In this document: in pieces, positions 37,288 through 50,709 of the stretch
Layout of the letters: each line of letters begins with the position of its first letter
Numbering within the stretch: the first letter of the stretch is position 1
Source: Pelodera strongyloides
Lineage: Eukaryota > Nematoda > Chromadorea > Rhabditida > Rhabditidae
DNA length: 64,000 nucleotides
NCBI GenBank assembly: GCA_036852015.1
Contig: JAANDG010000007.1
Coordinates: forward strand, 682,001 to 746,000
Direction of reading: 5' to 3'
Notes under the pieces: generated by a model
What the model was told of the DNA's origin: nothing
What the model saw: the letters and a program-made list of their open reading frames with translations, nothing else
Database searches by the model: none
Translations under genes and position numbers: made by a program

Positions 37288-39084
37288 CTAATGCTGCTGG
37301 TTCGCAGTCTTTCGCACATGCGGGCTGTATCGCTCCGGTGGACGGCTTCGGCGGGTACTCCTGCGGCACTGCACATCGTCCTGGGTCGTAGGTTCCAACG
37401 ACGTAGATTCCGAGCTTCTCGTATCCAAGCTTTCTTGTGTCGTAGCCGTCTTCTTCGATATATCCAATATCGTTTCCTTCTCGCCGAAGTCCAGTTCCAT
37501 CCAAACTCTCGGACGTTCTCGCAATTGGTCGGTACGTCGAATCCAATCGCCTTTACTAGTGTGCACACGGTACGTTGTGTCACTCGTCCGTTCCATAATT
37601 CTTCCGGGAAACCACTTCACCGGTTCGTTGTAACATCGCGCGTAGACTGTCATTCCTTCGACGAATTCTGGCGAATCCTTCTTTCCGGCCAAGAACTCTC
37701 TTGGTGTCGAATCACTACCTACATTCCCCCTTCCCAGTTCTTGAGCCAACTGCTTCTTGGGTATCTGCAGCAAACCACACTGCGGAGAGTAGGATAGCTT
37801 AATTCCTTTCTTATCACAAAACCGTTCCAACTTTTGGAAATCCTGAACCTTAGAGCTGTACTTTTGCCTGTCGCAGGTCTTACCGCTGCTCACAGCAGTC
37901 TTCCTAGCTCTTTCTGAGGTCCTAAGTGTATTCATCACGAATACTTCTCTCTGTGCTAAAGATTTCAGATCATTTAATGATAAACCAACCTTGACCTGAA
38001 GATCCCGTCCGAAAATCGACGGCGCATTCTTCTCCAGCACGTGTAATTGCACTGCATGTCGGACGTTTCCAACCAGCATTTCCACGGTGCACTTTCCTTT
38101 GAATGCAATCTTCCCTCCAGTGTAGCTCTCTGCGTCGTAATTCACCGGTACCAGTCTTGGTTTTCCCACTTTCCTCCAAGTCGCTTCATTGATTATCGAC
38201 AGTGCTGCACCAGTGTCGAGTTCCATTTCAATGTTCTTTCCTTGAATCTTCACGGGCAACATGATCGGTGGTTCAAAATGGTGAATAGACGGTCTTACAG
38301 CGTAAGTTCTAGGATCACTGTAATCAAGGTTAATTGAGCCTAAACGGGGCTCCTCAACTTCATCATGAGTATCAAATGTATGGATCTGATGGTTCCTCCG
38401 AACCTTTCTATTCTTACAGTCTTTAGCAAAGTGACCTAGCTTGTCACAATTGTAACACCTTACTGACCTTTCTTTGTCCTGCCATCGCTGTTCCTTGCGA
38501 TTTCCTGCCTCGTACTGCTGCTGATTTACTTCGTATGCATCGGTAGAGCTTCGTCCTTGGTGCAGCGAACTCCTTTCAGCTGTTTCCACCTTCTGTGCCA
38601 ACTGTAGAGCCTTGATTGCTTCCAAGTCCTCTTCTAACAGTAGTCTCTCTCGCACAGTATCACTACTCATACCTCTTATAAATTGCATCGAAAGTATACA
38701 ATCTTTAACATTTTTAACCTTGTCAAACTCACATTTACCTGCCAATCGTTCCAATTCCCTGTAGAACTCCTCCATTGTCTGGCCAGGTCGTTGCTTCTCC
38801 ATGAGCAACTTGTGACGATAGGTTATCAGCATCTGCTTTTTGCAGTACCTCTCCTTGAGAATCCTCACAATCGACTTGAAATCCAACGAGCGCGGTTCCT
38901 TTGGCGCTGTCCACGCTGTCATTGACTCGTACGTCTCCGGTTGCAGCAGCGAAAGTAGTGTGAGCACTTTCTTCTCGTCCTGCGTCACATCTCTCAGGTC
39001 CAGCTGTATCTGCAGTCTCGCAATCCAAACATCCAGATTCGAAACTTCCGGGTCGAACATCTCCATTCTCATTCTTCCGTCCAT
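37288..39084 (-). CDS. Retrotransposon Gag-protease joined to integrase C-terminus (pol core missing)
   Basis: Open frame of about 598 codons from ATG 39084; an upstream in-frame ATG at 39138 falls inside the LTR and is less likely. Counting from that upstream ATG: a Gag helical region (residues about 35-190), a CCHC zinc knuckle CYNCDKLGHFAKDC (228-241), an aspartic protease with ELDTGAALSIINEATW (306-321) and IFGRDLQVKVGLS. After about residue 395 the frame jumps to an integrase remnant: GIKLSYSPQ (about 445), STPREFLAGKK, then the C-terminal barrel-like segment VKWFPGRIMERTSDTTYRV and DWIRRTDQLR. Reverse transcriptase (YxDD), RNase H and the integrase D,D-35-E core are absent. A Ser/Thr/Arg-rich tail follows. 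The frame is intact across the deletion, which is unusual for a decaying copy. No envelope gene is seen. Confidence 0.88.
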   Translation of the reverse strand: MDGRMRMEMFDPEVSNLDVWIARLQIQLDLRDVTQDEKKVLTLLSLLQPETYESMTAWTAPKEPRSLDFKSIVRILKERYCKKQMLITYRHKLLMEKQRPGQTMEEFYRELERLAGKCEFDKVKNVKDCILSMQFIRGMSSDTVRERLLLEEDLEAIKALQLAQKVETAERSSLHQGRSSTDAYEVNQQQYEAGNRKEQRWQDKERSVRCYNCDKLGHFAKDCKNRKVRRNHQIHTFDTHDEVEEPRLGSINLDYSDPRTYAVRPSIHHFEPPIMLPVKIQGKNIEMELDTGAALSIINEATWRKVGKPRLVPVNYDAESYTGGKIAFKGKCTVEMLVGNVRHAVQLHVLEKNAPSIFGRDLQVKVGLSLNDLKSLAQREVFVMNTLRTSERARKTAVSSGKTCDRQKYSSKVQDFQKLERFCDKKGIKLSYSPQCGLLQIPKKQLAQELGRGNVGSDSTPREFLAGKKDSPEFVEGMTVYARCYNEPVKWFPGRIMERTSDTTYRVHTSKGDWIRRTDQLRERPRVWMELDFGEKETILDISKKTATTQESLDTRSSESTSLEPTTQDDVQCRRSTRRSRPPERYSPHVRKTANQQH

Positions 39085-39110
39085 CGTGAACTCGAATCGC
39101 TGAACGCCAA

Positions 39111-39507
39111 TGTTATATCCCGTTGCGATGCGTTGCACACGAGATATACGAAAAGTTTATTTCTAAACTCTAAACACAAATTAATGCACGACGATGTAGA
39201 CGGTGGAGTGTAGACAGTATACGGGCACGCGTGTAGACACTTCTGTAGATCACCAGAGTAGATCCACAGGTGTAGGCAGTAGTCGAGTCGAGTCCTCAGC
39301 AGGCTTGGCAGCAGGTCCTAGTGTAGTCGCACTTGTCTTGGGTGACTCTCGGGTACTCTTGTAGACTCTTGTAGACTCTGATACTATGCTCGACTCGCAA
39401 CCTTTTATTATACTTTTCGTATGTTAATTACTTTCGAAACTCTTCGAAACATACAATTCTAAAACTTGTTTACACAAATATATGTATGCCTCATAGCATA
39501 CGTTACA
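39111..39507 (-). repeat. 5' LTR
   Basis: 397 bp. On the minus strand it begins TGTAACGTATGCTATGAGGC and ends GATATAACA. Identical by eye to the other LTR. It contains tandem AGTCTACAAG units read from the minus strand. Confidence 0.9.
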
Positions 39508-39951
39508 GGTGTTTTAGCTACGATAACTATGTATGTGTTTATTTTCGTGTCATGCGCAACGCAACATTTCATAGTAATATAAAACAAATATCAAAAAGAC
39601 CCTTGCTTGTTGGTTGCTTGTTTTGTTTATTTGTTTGTTTGTCTGTTTGTTTGTATGTTTATGTGTGTTACGCATCATTTTTAGAATCAGAATTCGCAGA
39701 AATCAAAACAGGCAGATCTAACACTAATTGGATGAAAAGAATATTGTAACGAGTTCCCGGACTAGTAACTGTTGACTTGGGTTGTGTACACACGGGTTGG
39801 CAGAGCCGTGAAAATAGGCGGGAACTTTGAAGAGTAAACAATTTTAGCTCTTTATTAGCATTGCATGGTGCAATGACTTTTTTGCTTGAATCACATATCT
39901 AATGCAAGAACTACATTAATTCTACACTAGTCAATACATTAATTTTACATT

Positions 39952-40096
39952 TTAAAGCGAAATACCGACCGGTTTTTGAAAGGCATCGCGGCCTACTGAA
40001 TTCTTACGTATTTATGCTAATTTGCTCGAATTTAGCTCGATTTTTTATTCTAATTTATGTTCATTTGCACAGGCTGCATAAGAATGCCGGTCTTAA
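39952..40096. mobile_element. Truncated family D TTAA MITE
   Basis: Left arm TTAAAGCGAAATACCGACCGG followed by the usual interior (GAATTCTTACG, TTTAGCTCGATTTTTTATTC, TGCATAAGAATGCCGG). The right arm is missing and is replaced by CTTAAATAA. Confidence 0.6.
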
Positions 40097-40885
40097 ATAA
40101 TCAATCAAACAACTAAAGACTATAAACGTGAGCTCTATTTTAGCCCATTTTTTTACTGTATAAATGGCTGGTGTTGGGAAACGTGTGGGTCTCATTTTTT
40201 TTTATAATAAATGTCATAGCGAAGACGAGCATGTTGATTAACAAATGACCTATCTGTATCGTATTTTGTAAAGTCAAAGTCCATTCATTATCATTACGGT
40301 GCGGTCTATTTATTATCATTACGGTAGACTTTTTGCGTGAAATGCATGTCAAACATTCCTGAGTTCTAATCATTTCTGGCACGTCGAAAGGGTCAAAAGA
40401 AGGCTTTTTCCGCCGTTTTGCGGGGAAAACGGAACGCGAACATCTATCAATTCTCGATATGAAAACAATGGGCTTCGCTGATAAACCATGATTATTATTA
40501 ACCCAATTAAGTAAAGGACTATTTGGTAAACAAACAAACAAAAATAGTCAAATTAGTTTGAGAGATAAGGGTGATTTGGAAATTTCCAAGCAATGCCTAA
40601 GTGATGATGAAAGATAAAAAAGTAGTAGAAGTAGAGGCGTAAATTCGTAAATATATCAATGATGCTGAAGTTGTTTACACAGTAGAGAAGTTTCACTAGA
40701 CATTTTGAAAACGCAAGCGCAACTAAACTAGACGAGCTATTTTAATTTTGACGTTCAATATTAACACGTTACATTTCAATTCAAATATATCAAGGGAACA
40801 AAGGGAAATTGAAATCTGGAAGTGTCTACACGCTGGAAAATGGCAAGGTCAACTGCAAATATAAACGACCTTTTTGGAGCCGACG

Positions 40886-40903
40886 AGACAGAGAGAGAGG
40901 CAC

Positions 40904-40956
<53 letters not shown>

Positions 40957-40966
40957 AGAGAGATGA
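40886..40966. repeat. (GA)n microsatellite
   Basis: Nearly pure GA. Intergenic between the LTR element and the kinase. Confidence 0.75.
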
Positions 40967-41395
40967 AAAGTTGCAAGTTGAAAAGCAAAAAAAAAAGAGA
41001 ATGATTTTGCAAGAGACAGAGGAAAGCTGATTGTAAATATCTTCTTCCCGGGAGTGAAAAATTACCTTACGGCCGACAGCTTTCCGGATTTCACCACAGA
41101 GGAAAGAGCGAACAAAATGTGTTTGAGAATGTTTAGCATTCCAGCTCATACAACCCCGATGAAACTTGGGTGGTGCGCGGCGAAACCCTGGCGCGGAAGT
41201 GCAGCGCCACGAGTTCCTGGCGAATGTTTCGAAAGCTGGGCAACCGCCTGGCGAAAGCTGGACAAGGAAAGGGTGCGCCAAAGTTTCGCGTTTTACGAAT
41301 GGTTTTGATTAATCAGGGCTATGGATATAAGGATATAATTGGAAAAGCTTTTCGTGTGTGCTAGTGTAGTTTTTCCCCTTTTCGGGGAAAATACG

Positions 41396-41401
41396 GAGAG
41401 G

Positions 41402-41466
<65 letters not shown>

Positions 41467-41500
41467 AGAGGGAGAGAAGAGGGAGAGAAGAGGGAGAGTA
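41396..41500. repeat. (GA)n microsatellite
   Basis: Pure GA of about 60 bp then GGGAGAAGA repeats; intergenic. Confidence 0.8.
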
Positions 41501-41850
41501 ACACATCCATATATATTGACGCGTCTCTCTCACGCTCTCTCTCCTCTCTTTGTTGTTTTGTGAGGCAAAAACTGCCCTCCCCGAGTATTCCGGAATCCAA
41601 AATGGCCACACAAACAAGCACATAAAAAACGCAGACAAGAAAAGGCAAGGGCAGACCAAGGACATTTTTTGTTTTGAAAATTTCAAAATACTGCAAAAAA
41701 TATTCAAACTTTCGGATACTCTATCGTGTTTATTTTTTATTTTATTTTTACGCACTGCAAATGGTCAGAGTTACCGTTACAAGTTAAATAACGCTCAGAG
41801 ACTTCAGTCTTGTTATAAAACATAAAAAGTGCTGACCTTTTTTATTTGCT

Positions 41851-41925
41851 ACGGTTAGCACGCTCAGCCCTAGGAAAAAAGATTTGGTCCTAAATATTTT
41901 TTCTATGACTGAGCGTTCTAACCGT
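41851..41925. other. Hairpin of pre-miRNA size
   Basis: ACGGTTAGCACGCTCAG pairs with CTGAGCGTTCTAACCGT, and the inner AGGAAAAAA pairs with TTTTTTCTA, closing on a loop around GGTCC. 75 nt in total, with small bulges. Could be a microRNA precursor or a small foldback repeat. Confidence 0.35.
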
Positions 41926-42306
41926 ATCGTATGCATATAATTACTCTGATTCACCTGAGCCGTCTGTCTGTATTGAATAGTGCTATTTTAACCATCATTA
42001 TACATAACAAACCAATGTCTAGCGGCGCGATCGCGTACACTGTCCCTTTGAAATATATGAAAGCATAAATCACAGGTTATATTCATGATGATGAATTACA
42101 CACAGTAAAAATGTGGGATTAATTATTGGATGGCTTCAGTATAACATAAACAACGCAGACTAACAAACAAACAAACAAACAAACAAATTAGCATATTTCT
42201 GTGGAGTGGACAGGTCTCCTCATTTGTTACACACGTCTACTCATAGTGTAGAGATTTTTACAAGGGGGAGGAGAGCCAAGCTGATGCTCACAAATGCACA
42301 TCTGGT

Positions 42307-42432
42307 GGGAGAGAGAGAGGAAGGGGGTGAGAGGGAGAGGAAGAGGAAGAGGAAGAGAAAGAGAAAGAGAGAGACAGAGAGAGAGAGAGATGAAAAGGAA
42401 GATGGAGGGGATGAAGAAAGAGGAAAGAGGAA
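42307..42432. repeat. (GA)n/(GGAAGA)n tract
   Basis: GA and GGAAGA units; intergenic. The Arg/Glu-rich frame is an artefact. Confidence 0.7.
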
Positions 42433-43224
42433 AGAAGTGTTAAAATAAAGAAAAGCGAAAGGAGATACAGGTGTTTGTGTCGGAATTCAATGTTGAAATC
42501 GCATTCGTGTACAGATGGTGTCTTGCACTTTAATACGCACAGAATGACGGAATTTGCTTGTCAACAACATGGTTGCACACCATAAGACTGGATGAACTTT
42601 GTGCTTTATTTTTATCACAGGAATCCATAGTTTTTCATGTTCTGTCCTAAAGTTCATAACAGGGTTCTCTCACCATATAGTGAGCATCGTTGGGAGAGCT
42701 TAGGTTACAATAAAGATATTCAAAGTGTGACCACGTATTAAACAATGGAGTATGTTGGTTGTAAACCTCACACGACACCAAAGAAACCAGAAACTCGCAA
42801 ACCCAAATGATAACAGGACTAAACGGATATGCATATATAATTATTAAAGTCTTTGGGAGGATTCCAACGTACTCAAGACAGACCGTAGGAAAGTTGTTAA
42901 CTTAACTTAGCGCAGCTCTATCATACCTAATTTCAAAGCGATTTTTAAAGGAATGGTGTCGTCTCAAAAAGTATCTGCTTTGTATTTAGGTAAGGAAAAA
43001 AATTAGGCGTTGAAGTGCGACTGTTCTATGCCGCAGCGCGCACGACACATCATGGCGTAGGACATCGTAAAATAACAGAAAGCGCGCCAAAAGTAATGTC
43101 ACTAGATATATTGCCGAGGCAAATGCCAAAGATTCAACAATTATTTAAAAAGAATAGCTTCATGGACATGGAACAACAATGCGATCATTTGAGTGGGGTT
43201 TCGTAGAAACGGAGGACACCCATT

Positions 43225-43402
43225 TGGGAGGTTCCCGTTTTTTTTCTTGGGCCAAACCACTTGGTGACCACATGACGACCTTGTCGTGACCAGAGTTTTC
43301 TAGAAAATCGTCGTGATATGGTCACCACATGGTCACTAAGTCCGGTCACCAAATGAATTTCACCGGAAAGACGGTTTTTCTGTGGTCTGGGCAATTATTC
43401 CG
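43225..43402. repeat. GGTGACC-rich dispersed repeat, copy 1
   Basis: Many TTGGTGACCA, GGTCACCA and GTGACCAGAG units in both orientations, ending with GTGGTCTGGGCAATTATTCC, which recurs at 49168-49188. Confidence 0.5.
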
Positions 43403-43599
43403 TTTTCCTGTGATTTCAGCTCTTATCCAGTGCGTTCGAAACTGCCAGTTAAGTTACTGTATTGTAAAAGTCAAAATGGTCTCAATATCAAACCTCAATC
43501 TCAAGTGCTCGTTTAATATGCTCATTTTCGTCTCAAGTCCCCAACCTTACCGTACAGGCTAGAGCTAGAGTAAGTAGAGAGAGAGAGAGAGCGCGCAAT

Positions 43600-44081
43600 T
43601 TAAAGGGATAGGTTCACCTCGAATTGCACCTTTTTTTATAATTTATGTTGATAGTATGACCTATGACGGTCAAAATGCGAAAATTGCAGTAAATTTCCTT
43701 TGCTCCCCGTAGTAGGAGAGCTTGCTCAAAGAAAGCTAAACTACCTCGAATCTATAAAACAATTGGGGTACCGCAGCCATGGTATGTGGGAAATAGCGCA
43801 GGAGGACTGGAGGTGCAGATATTGTTGTGATAGACAGAGGATGATAAAAGGGCCCTGTATTTTCTAAGTCTCCAGCCCGGCTGCGCTATTTCCCACATAC
43901 CATGGCTGCGGTACTCCAATTGTTTTATAGATTCGAGGTAGTTTAGCTTTTTTTGAGCAAGCTCTCCTACTACGGGGAGCAAAGGAAATTTACTGCAATT
44001 TTCGCATTTTGACCGTCATAGGTCATACTATCAACATAAATTATAAAAAAGGTGCAATTCGAGGTGAACCTATCCCTTTAA
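43600..44081. mobile_element. Long foldback TTAA element, family C
   Basis: 482 bp with TTAA ends and arms starting AGGGATAGGTTCACCTCG. The arms run for at least 200 bp with near-perfect complementarity (for example GGGAAATAGCGCAG against the matching stretch near 43885). The 76-codon frame inside is an artefact of the palindrome. Intergenic, between the LTR element and the kinase. Confidence 0.75.
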
Positions 44082-44134
44082 ATAAGAGAGTCTTGACGTC
44101 CTTGGGAGGCCTGCGGCAATTGCGTCCATGAAAT

Positions 44135-44365
44135 GGATAAATTGGAACTTGTCACGCCCATTCATTGGCCACTGTGCTATTTTGGGCGTGGCAATTGCGC
44201 TATTAGCCAATCAGCGCGAATGGGCGTGACAATTACGATAAATTACTGGGTAGAGCTGGCTATGGTAAATTGCTGGTTACTGCGTGAATGTTGCGCCTGA
44301 AAGTTGGAAAAAACTGCACCCTACTATAGTTGACAAGAACAATCAGATACCAAAAATAGGGGTTA
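44135..44365. mobile_element. Diverged fragment of a family B foldback element
   Basis: Shares GGGCGTGACAA, the GCAATTG and CAATCAGCGCGAATG blocks and the CTACTATA...CAAAAATAGGG block with the element at 21498-21915, but lacks both termini. It follows the family C element by about 50 bp. Boundaries are approximate. Confidence 0.55.
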
Positions 44366-45569
44366 AAAATTTGCCTAGTAGAGGTTTGAGAAACAAAATT
44401 GATTCATCCTGGGTTTCTGGCATGTTCGCGAGCAAAGTCCACAGAAAAGCGCGCGAAAACTTGCGCACAAAGAGCTGCAGAAATAGTTATGCAAATGTGG
44501 ATGCGGAGGGGGAATGTGAGTGAATACTATGGGAAAATGAGAGGATCCAGACAAACATGAAAAAGCACTAAACAGTCTCCGTGGATGTTGTTATTTTCCA
44601 TAGACGTCCATCCATGGGAACCTTCTGAACCTACTACAGACACTGGCAAAACTCGGGGGTGCGCGGCGAAATTCTGGCGCGAAAATGCCGCGCGGCGAGA
44701 AAGACTAGGGCTGGGCGCAAACTGGGCGAAAATGTTGGAGTGTGCGGCGAAAGAAATTATGTGAACCCCGCTGTACTTTTTTGCCACAACAAGTCGCCTC
44801 GCTGTAGTTGAAGCCGGTGACGAGATTTTTTTCGAGATGTTTTTTTGTTAGAAATGTAAAAAATAATATTGCAAAAATAAGATTCTGGTTAAGAGCTAAT
44901 GTTTGTCGTGAAGAGGTTCGAAATAAACAGCTCATATCACAATACACATCATATGTGGCTTCATTTGAGATTCTCTTACCCGTCAGATTTTGATCGCATC
45001 ACTCTGATTCATTGTTTAATTTTAATGCTGGCAATGAGTTGATAGTTGTATGGATAATCACTAACCTCACCAAAAATCAATATCAATTACCGGATATTGT
45101 CTCTCGATATTCTACCCTTCTTCAATAGACGGAAGTGTTTTCCTAGTGTTCCGCTAATTTAAATTATGACCTTGACAATGTGAAGATTCAGTTGCTTTAG
45201 TTGATTTTTATGTTTCCAAAACGAGAAGTCGTAAATTCTCGAGCCGCGCTCTCCCTTACTCCAACTCATATCTACTCACGCACCAGATGGCAATAAATTT
45301 TCGCCGTTAATGGGGTCGCTAACGCGCGCCGCTCAAAAACTGCGCTATAAACCAGTGGTTTTTGTGCCAAAATATTTGTTTTAGAAATTTATTTGGTAAA
45401 AAAGACTAGGGCAATTATATTATCTGAAATGGTATGTTGGTGATTATTCGGAAAAAAACGGTTGTTAGAAATGAACAAAGTTTATGCATGACTTGTAGTA
45501 AAATTTCAAGAGCGTGCACCTTTATTGAAGGTTGAAAATACAGATTCAATGTTTGCTTATGACATGTTC

Positions 45570-45632
45570 CGCAGAGGTCCTGAGCAGTAGGCGACGAGTT
45601 CCAGATGACAAATTGCTCGACATCTTCGAAAA
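45570..45632 (-). mobile_element. SINE body fragment related to 51326-51512
   Basis: Reverse complement shares GATGTCGAGCAATTTGTCAT and CTGGAACTCGT with the body of the tRNA-Arg-like element; no tRNA head is present. Confidence 0.5.
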
Positions 45633-46235
45633 ACTGTGCAGCTAACAGGAAATCAGGAAAGATTTGTTTCGTAGTTTACAGTCTATTCTTGGTATAACGC
45701 GTGCATAGTGCGTGAAGAAGGAAATAATAAATAATACAAGTAGAAAATTCCACGCAAAATATACTGTTTTATTCATAATTCTTCGAGTATGTGGACTAGA
45801 CGTAGACTAAACTTGACGAGTTTTTTAATGCGATTTGAATATTTCAATTGGCTTCCGTGGTCTCTTCTTGTTGTGAAATATCATCAGCTGTCGCACAGTC
45901 AGAAGCCTAAATGCATAGTATTATGTCAATTACATTAATTCAATTTGTTTAATTGATTGTATGACTGGATGACGTTGGTTCAGAAATCACCCTCCCGTGC
46001 ACTGAGCATCCCAGGTATATAGAGTAGTTAAAATTAGATTAATTTTGTAAAATATAGGGGTAGGGGCGCCACGTACACTTTTCGTGCTGAAGTTTATGCC
46101 CCAATTTCATCCATGTGCAAACAGTAGTTATGTTATTATCAGTGAAAACGGAGCCGAAAGAAGGTTTGCTGATATCGTCTATATGTTTAAATATGACAAC
46201 GGCACCCTTGCTGTAGAATTCAAACAAACAAGTCT

Positions 46236-49321
<3,086 letters not shown>

Positions 49322-49987
49322 GTTTAATCTACTGCAGTAATTGGATTACTTTTACATTTTCAAACACTGTTTCTAATAAATTTCGTATAAATCTTGTTAT
49401 GGACTTTTTTATTTTATCAGATTTCTGGTTCTATTATTGTAAACAACGGATAGAATAGCTACAACGTAGTTTTTGTGCCTGCTGTTTGACCGACACTACA
49501 ATGATATCGCACACCTTTTAGGTTCCAGAGGATTTGGATAGAACTAATGATTTTGGATAAAATAAACATTAAGAATCAGGAACCGTAAGACGCAGTGGAT
49601 GATTAACAACTAACAAGAAAACCTAATTCGCGGGTGATTTATTCGTCATAATATCGAATAATTTTTTCAATTGACCGTGGATCAGCCAACAAAATTTTGT
49701 AGGTGTCCTACCGTTTCAGTCCAGTTAGTTAATGGGTTGAAATCAACTTGCAACAAGTATAAGAAATGAAAGGAACCTATTGATTTTCTAACTTTATTGT
49801 TTCAATACAAAATTAGCATGCGATGCCTGTTCAGTTGAGAATTAGGTTGCTAGATGAAAGTTTACGTTTCATCTGTATTATATAGGATCAACAATATTTT
49901 AGATATGTTAGCATCGGCAAAGCTTGGCATGAACCTGCTAGATGTACTGGAACGATGTGTAACCGGGTAACTGTAACTCTGTAACTC

Positions 49988-50168
49988 TTAAAACGAAATA
50001 CCGGACGGTTTTTGAAACATATCGCGGACAAATTTTTATGGTTTATGCTAATTTGCTTGAATTTAGCTCGATTTTTTATTCTAATGTATGTTCATATGCA
50101 TAAACTGCATAAGCATGCTGGTGTACTTACTCGATCTGTTTCAAACACCGGCCGGTATTTCGCTTTAA
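49988..50168. mobile_element. Family D TTAA MITE between kinase and flp-22
   Basis: 181 bp, TTAA ends, arms AAACGAAATACCGGACGG and CCGGCCGGTATTTCGCTTT. Interior as in the other full copies. Intergenic. Confidence 0.7.
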
Positions 50169-50480
50169 ATTGTGTTGTACTTTCAGCTTCTCTGACTGAA
50201 GCGCACCGATTACTGTTGTCTACATTTCGCATGTGCTCACATTCGATTGCATTCTTTATGAATATGATGATGCACCTGGGATTCGAAGACGTGCTGTTTT
50301 TTTTTTTTTTGTAAAATAAATGTACACTTGTATTTTCTATATTTCAATCTAACTATATCGATACTGTAGGTTTGAATTCCCGCCTCCACCTGCACATCAA
50401 TAACAATCCCAAACACCAATATATTTATTACTGCCTCATCTCAACATTGATCACACAAAATAAACGTAAACATTGAAAAA

Positions 50481-50486
50481 TTTATT
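50481..50486 (-). terminator. Possible polyadenylation signal for flp-22
   Basis: AATAAA on the minus strand about 224 nt after the flp-22 stop. A hexamer this common in AT-rich DNA could be coincidental. Confidence 0.35.
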
Positions 50487-50709
50487 GTCTTTCTATATGC
50501 ACGCCGCAGGTTAACACAGACAAAAATTACAAAATGAACACCAACACTAGATCTATACAAGCAAAATGAAGTGGGCTCACAATAAATTAAAGTTTAGAAA
50601 AATCGATGTACAGTAGGAATGTTAGCTGGGTCTTGCGAACAACATTAGGACCTTGGGATTACGGTAGGACCCGGGGTTTACTTGACGTCAAGTTGAAACT
50701 TGGGTCAAG

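Larger units (their letters stand above)
36825..39512 (-). mobile_element. Ty3/mdg4 (gypsy)-type LTR retrotransposon, internally deleted, with 5-bp target duplication
   Basis: Two direct 397-bp LTRs (36830-37226 and 39111-39507) start TG and end CA and look identical base for base. They are flanked by GGTGT on both sides (36825-36829, 39508-39512). On the minus strand the 5' LTR is at 39111-39507. A purine tract (AATTAGGGAAAGGG) precedes the 3' LTR. A TTGGCGTTCAGCG sequence follows the 5' LTR where the primer site should be. The internal region is only 1884 bp and holds one frame. LTR identity implies recent insertion. Because pol is missing, the copy should depend on a full-length relative. 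Confidence 0.9.
39513..46235. other. Intergenic region between the LTR element and the kinase 3' end
   Basis: 6.7 kb of repeats listed separately, plus two GC-richer patches with GGCGAAA and GCGCGGCGAAA motifs at 41165-41290 and 44645-44755 that resemble each other. No gene recognised. Confidence 0.5.

Noticed and set aside
39085..39138. Upstream in-frame ATG of the retrotransposon frame
   Set aside because: It lies inside the LTR and the first 18 codons overlap the LTR and primer-site region; the ATG at 39084 is the better start.
40776..41030. Arg/Glu- or Leu/Ser-rich open frames over GA arrays, here and at 1365-1752, 8322-8708, 25499-25860, 41309-41755 and 42206-42448
   Set aside because: Translation of simple repeats; no splice or homology support.
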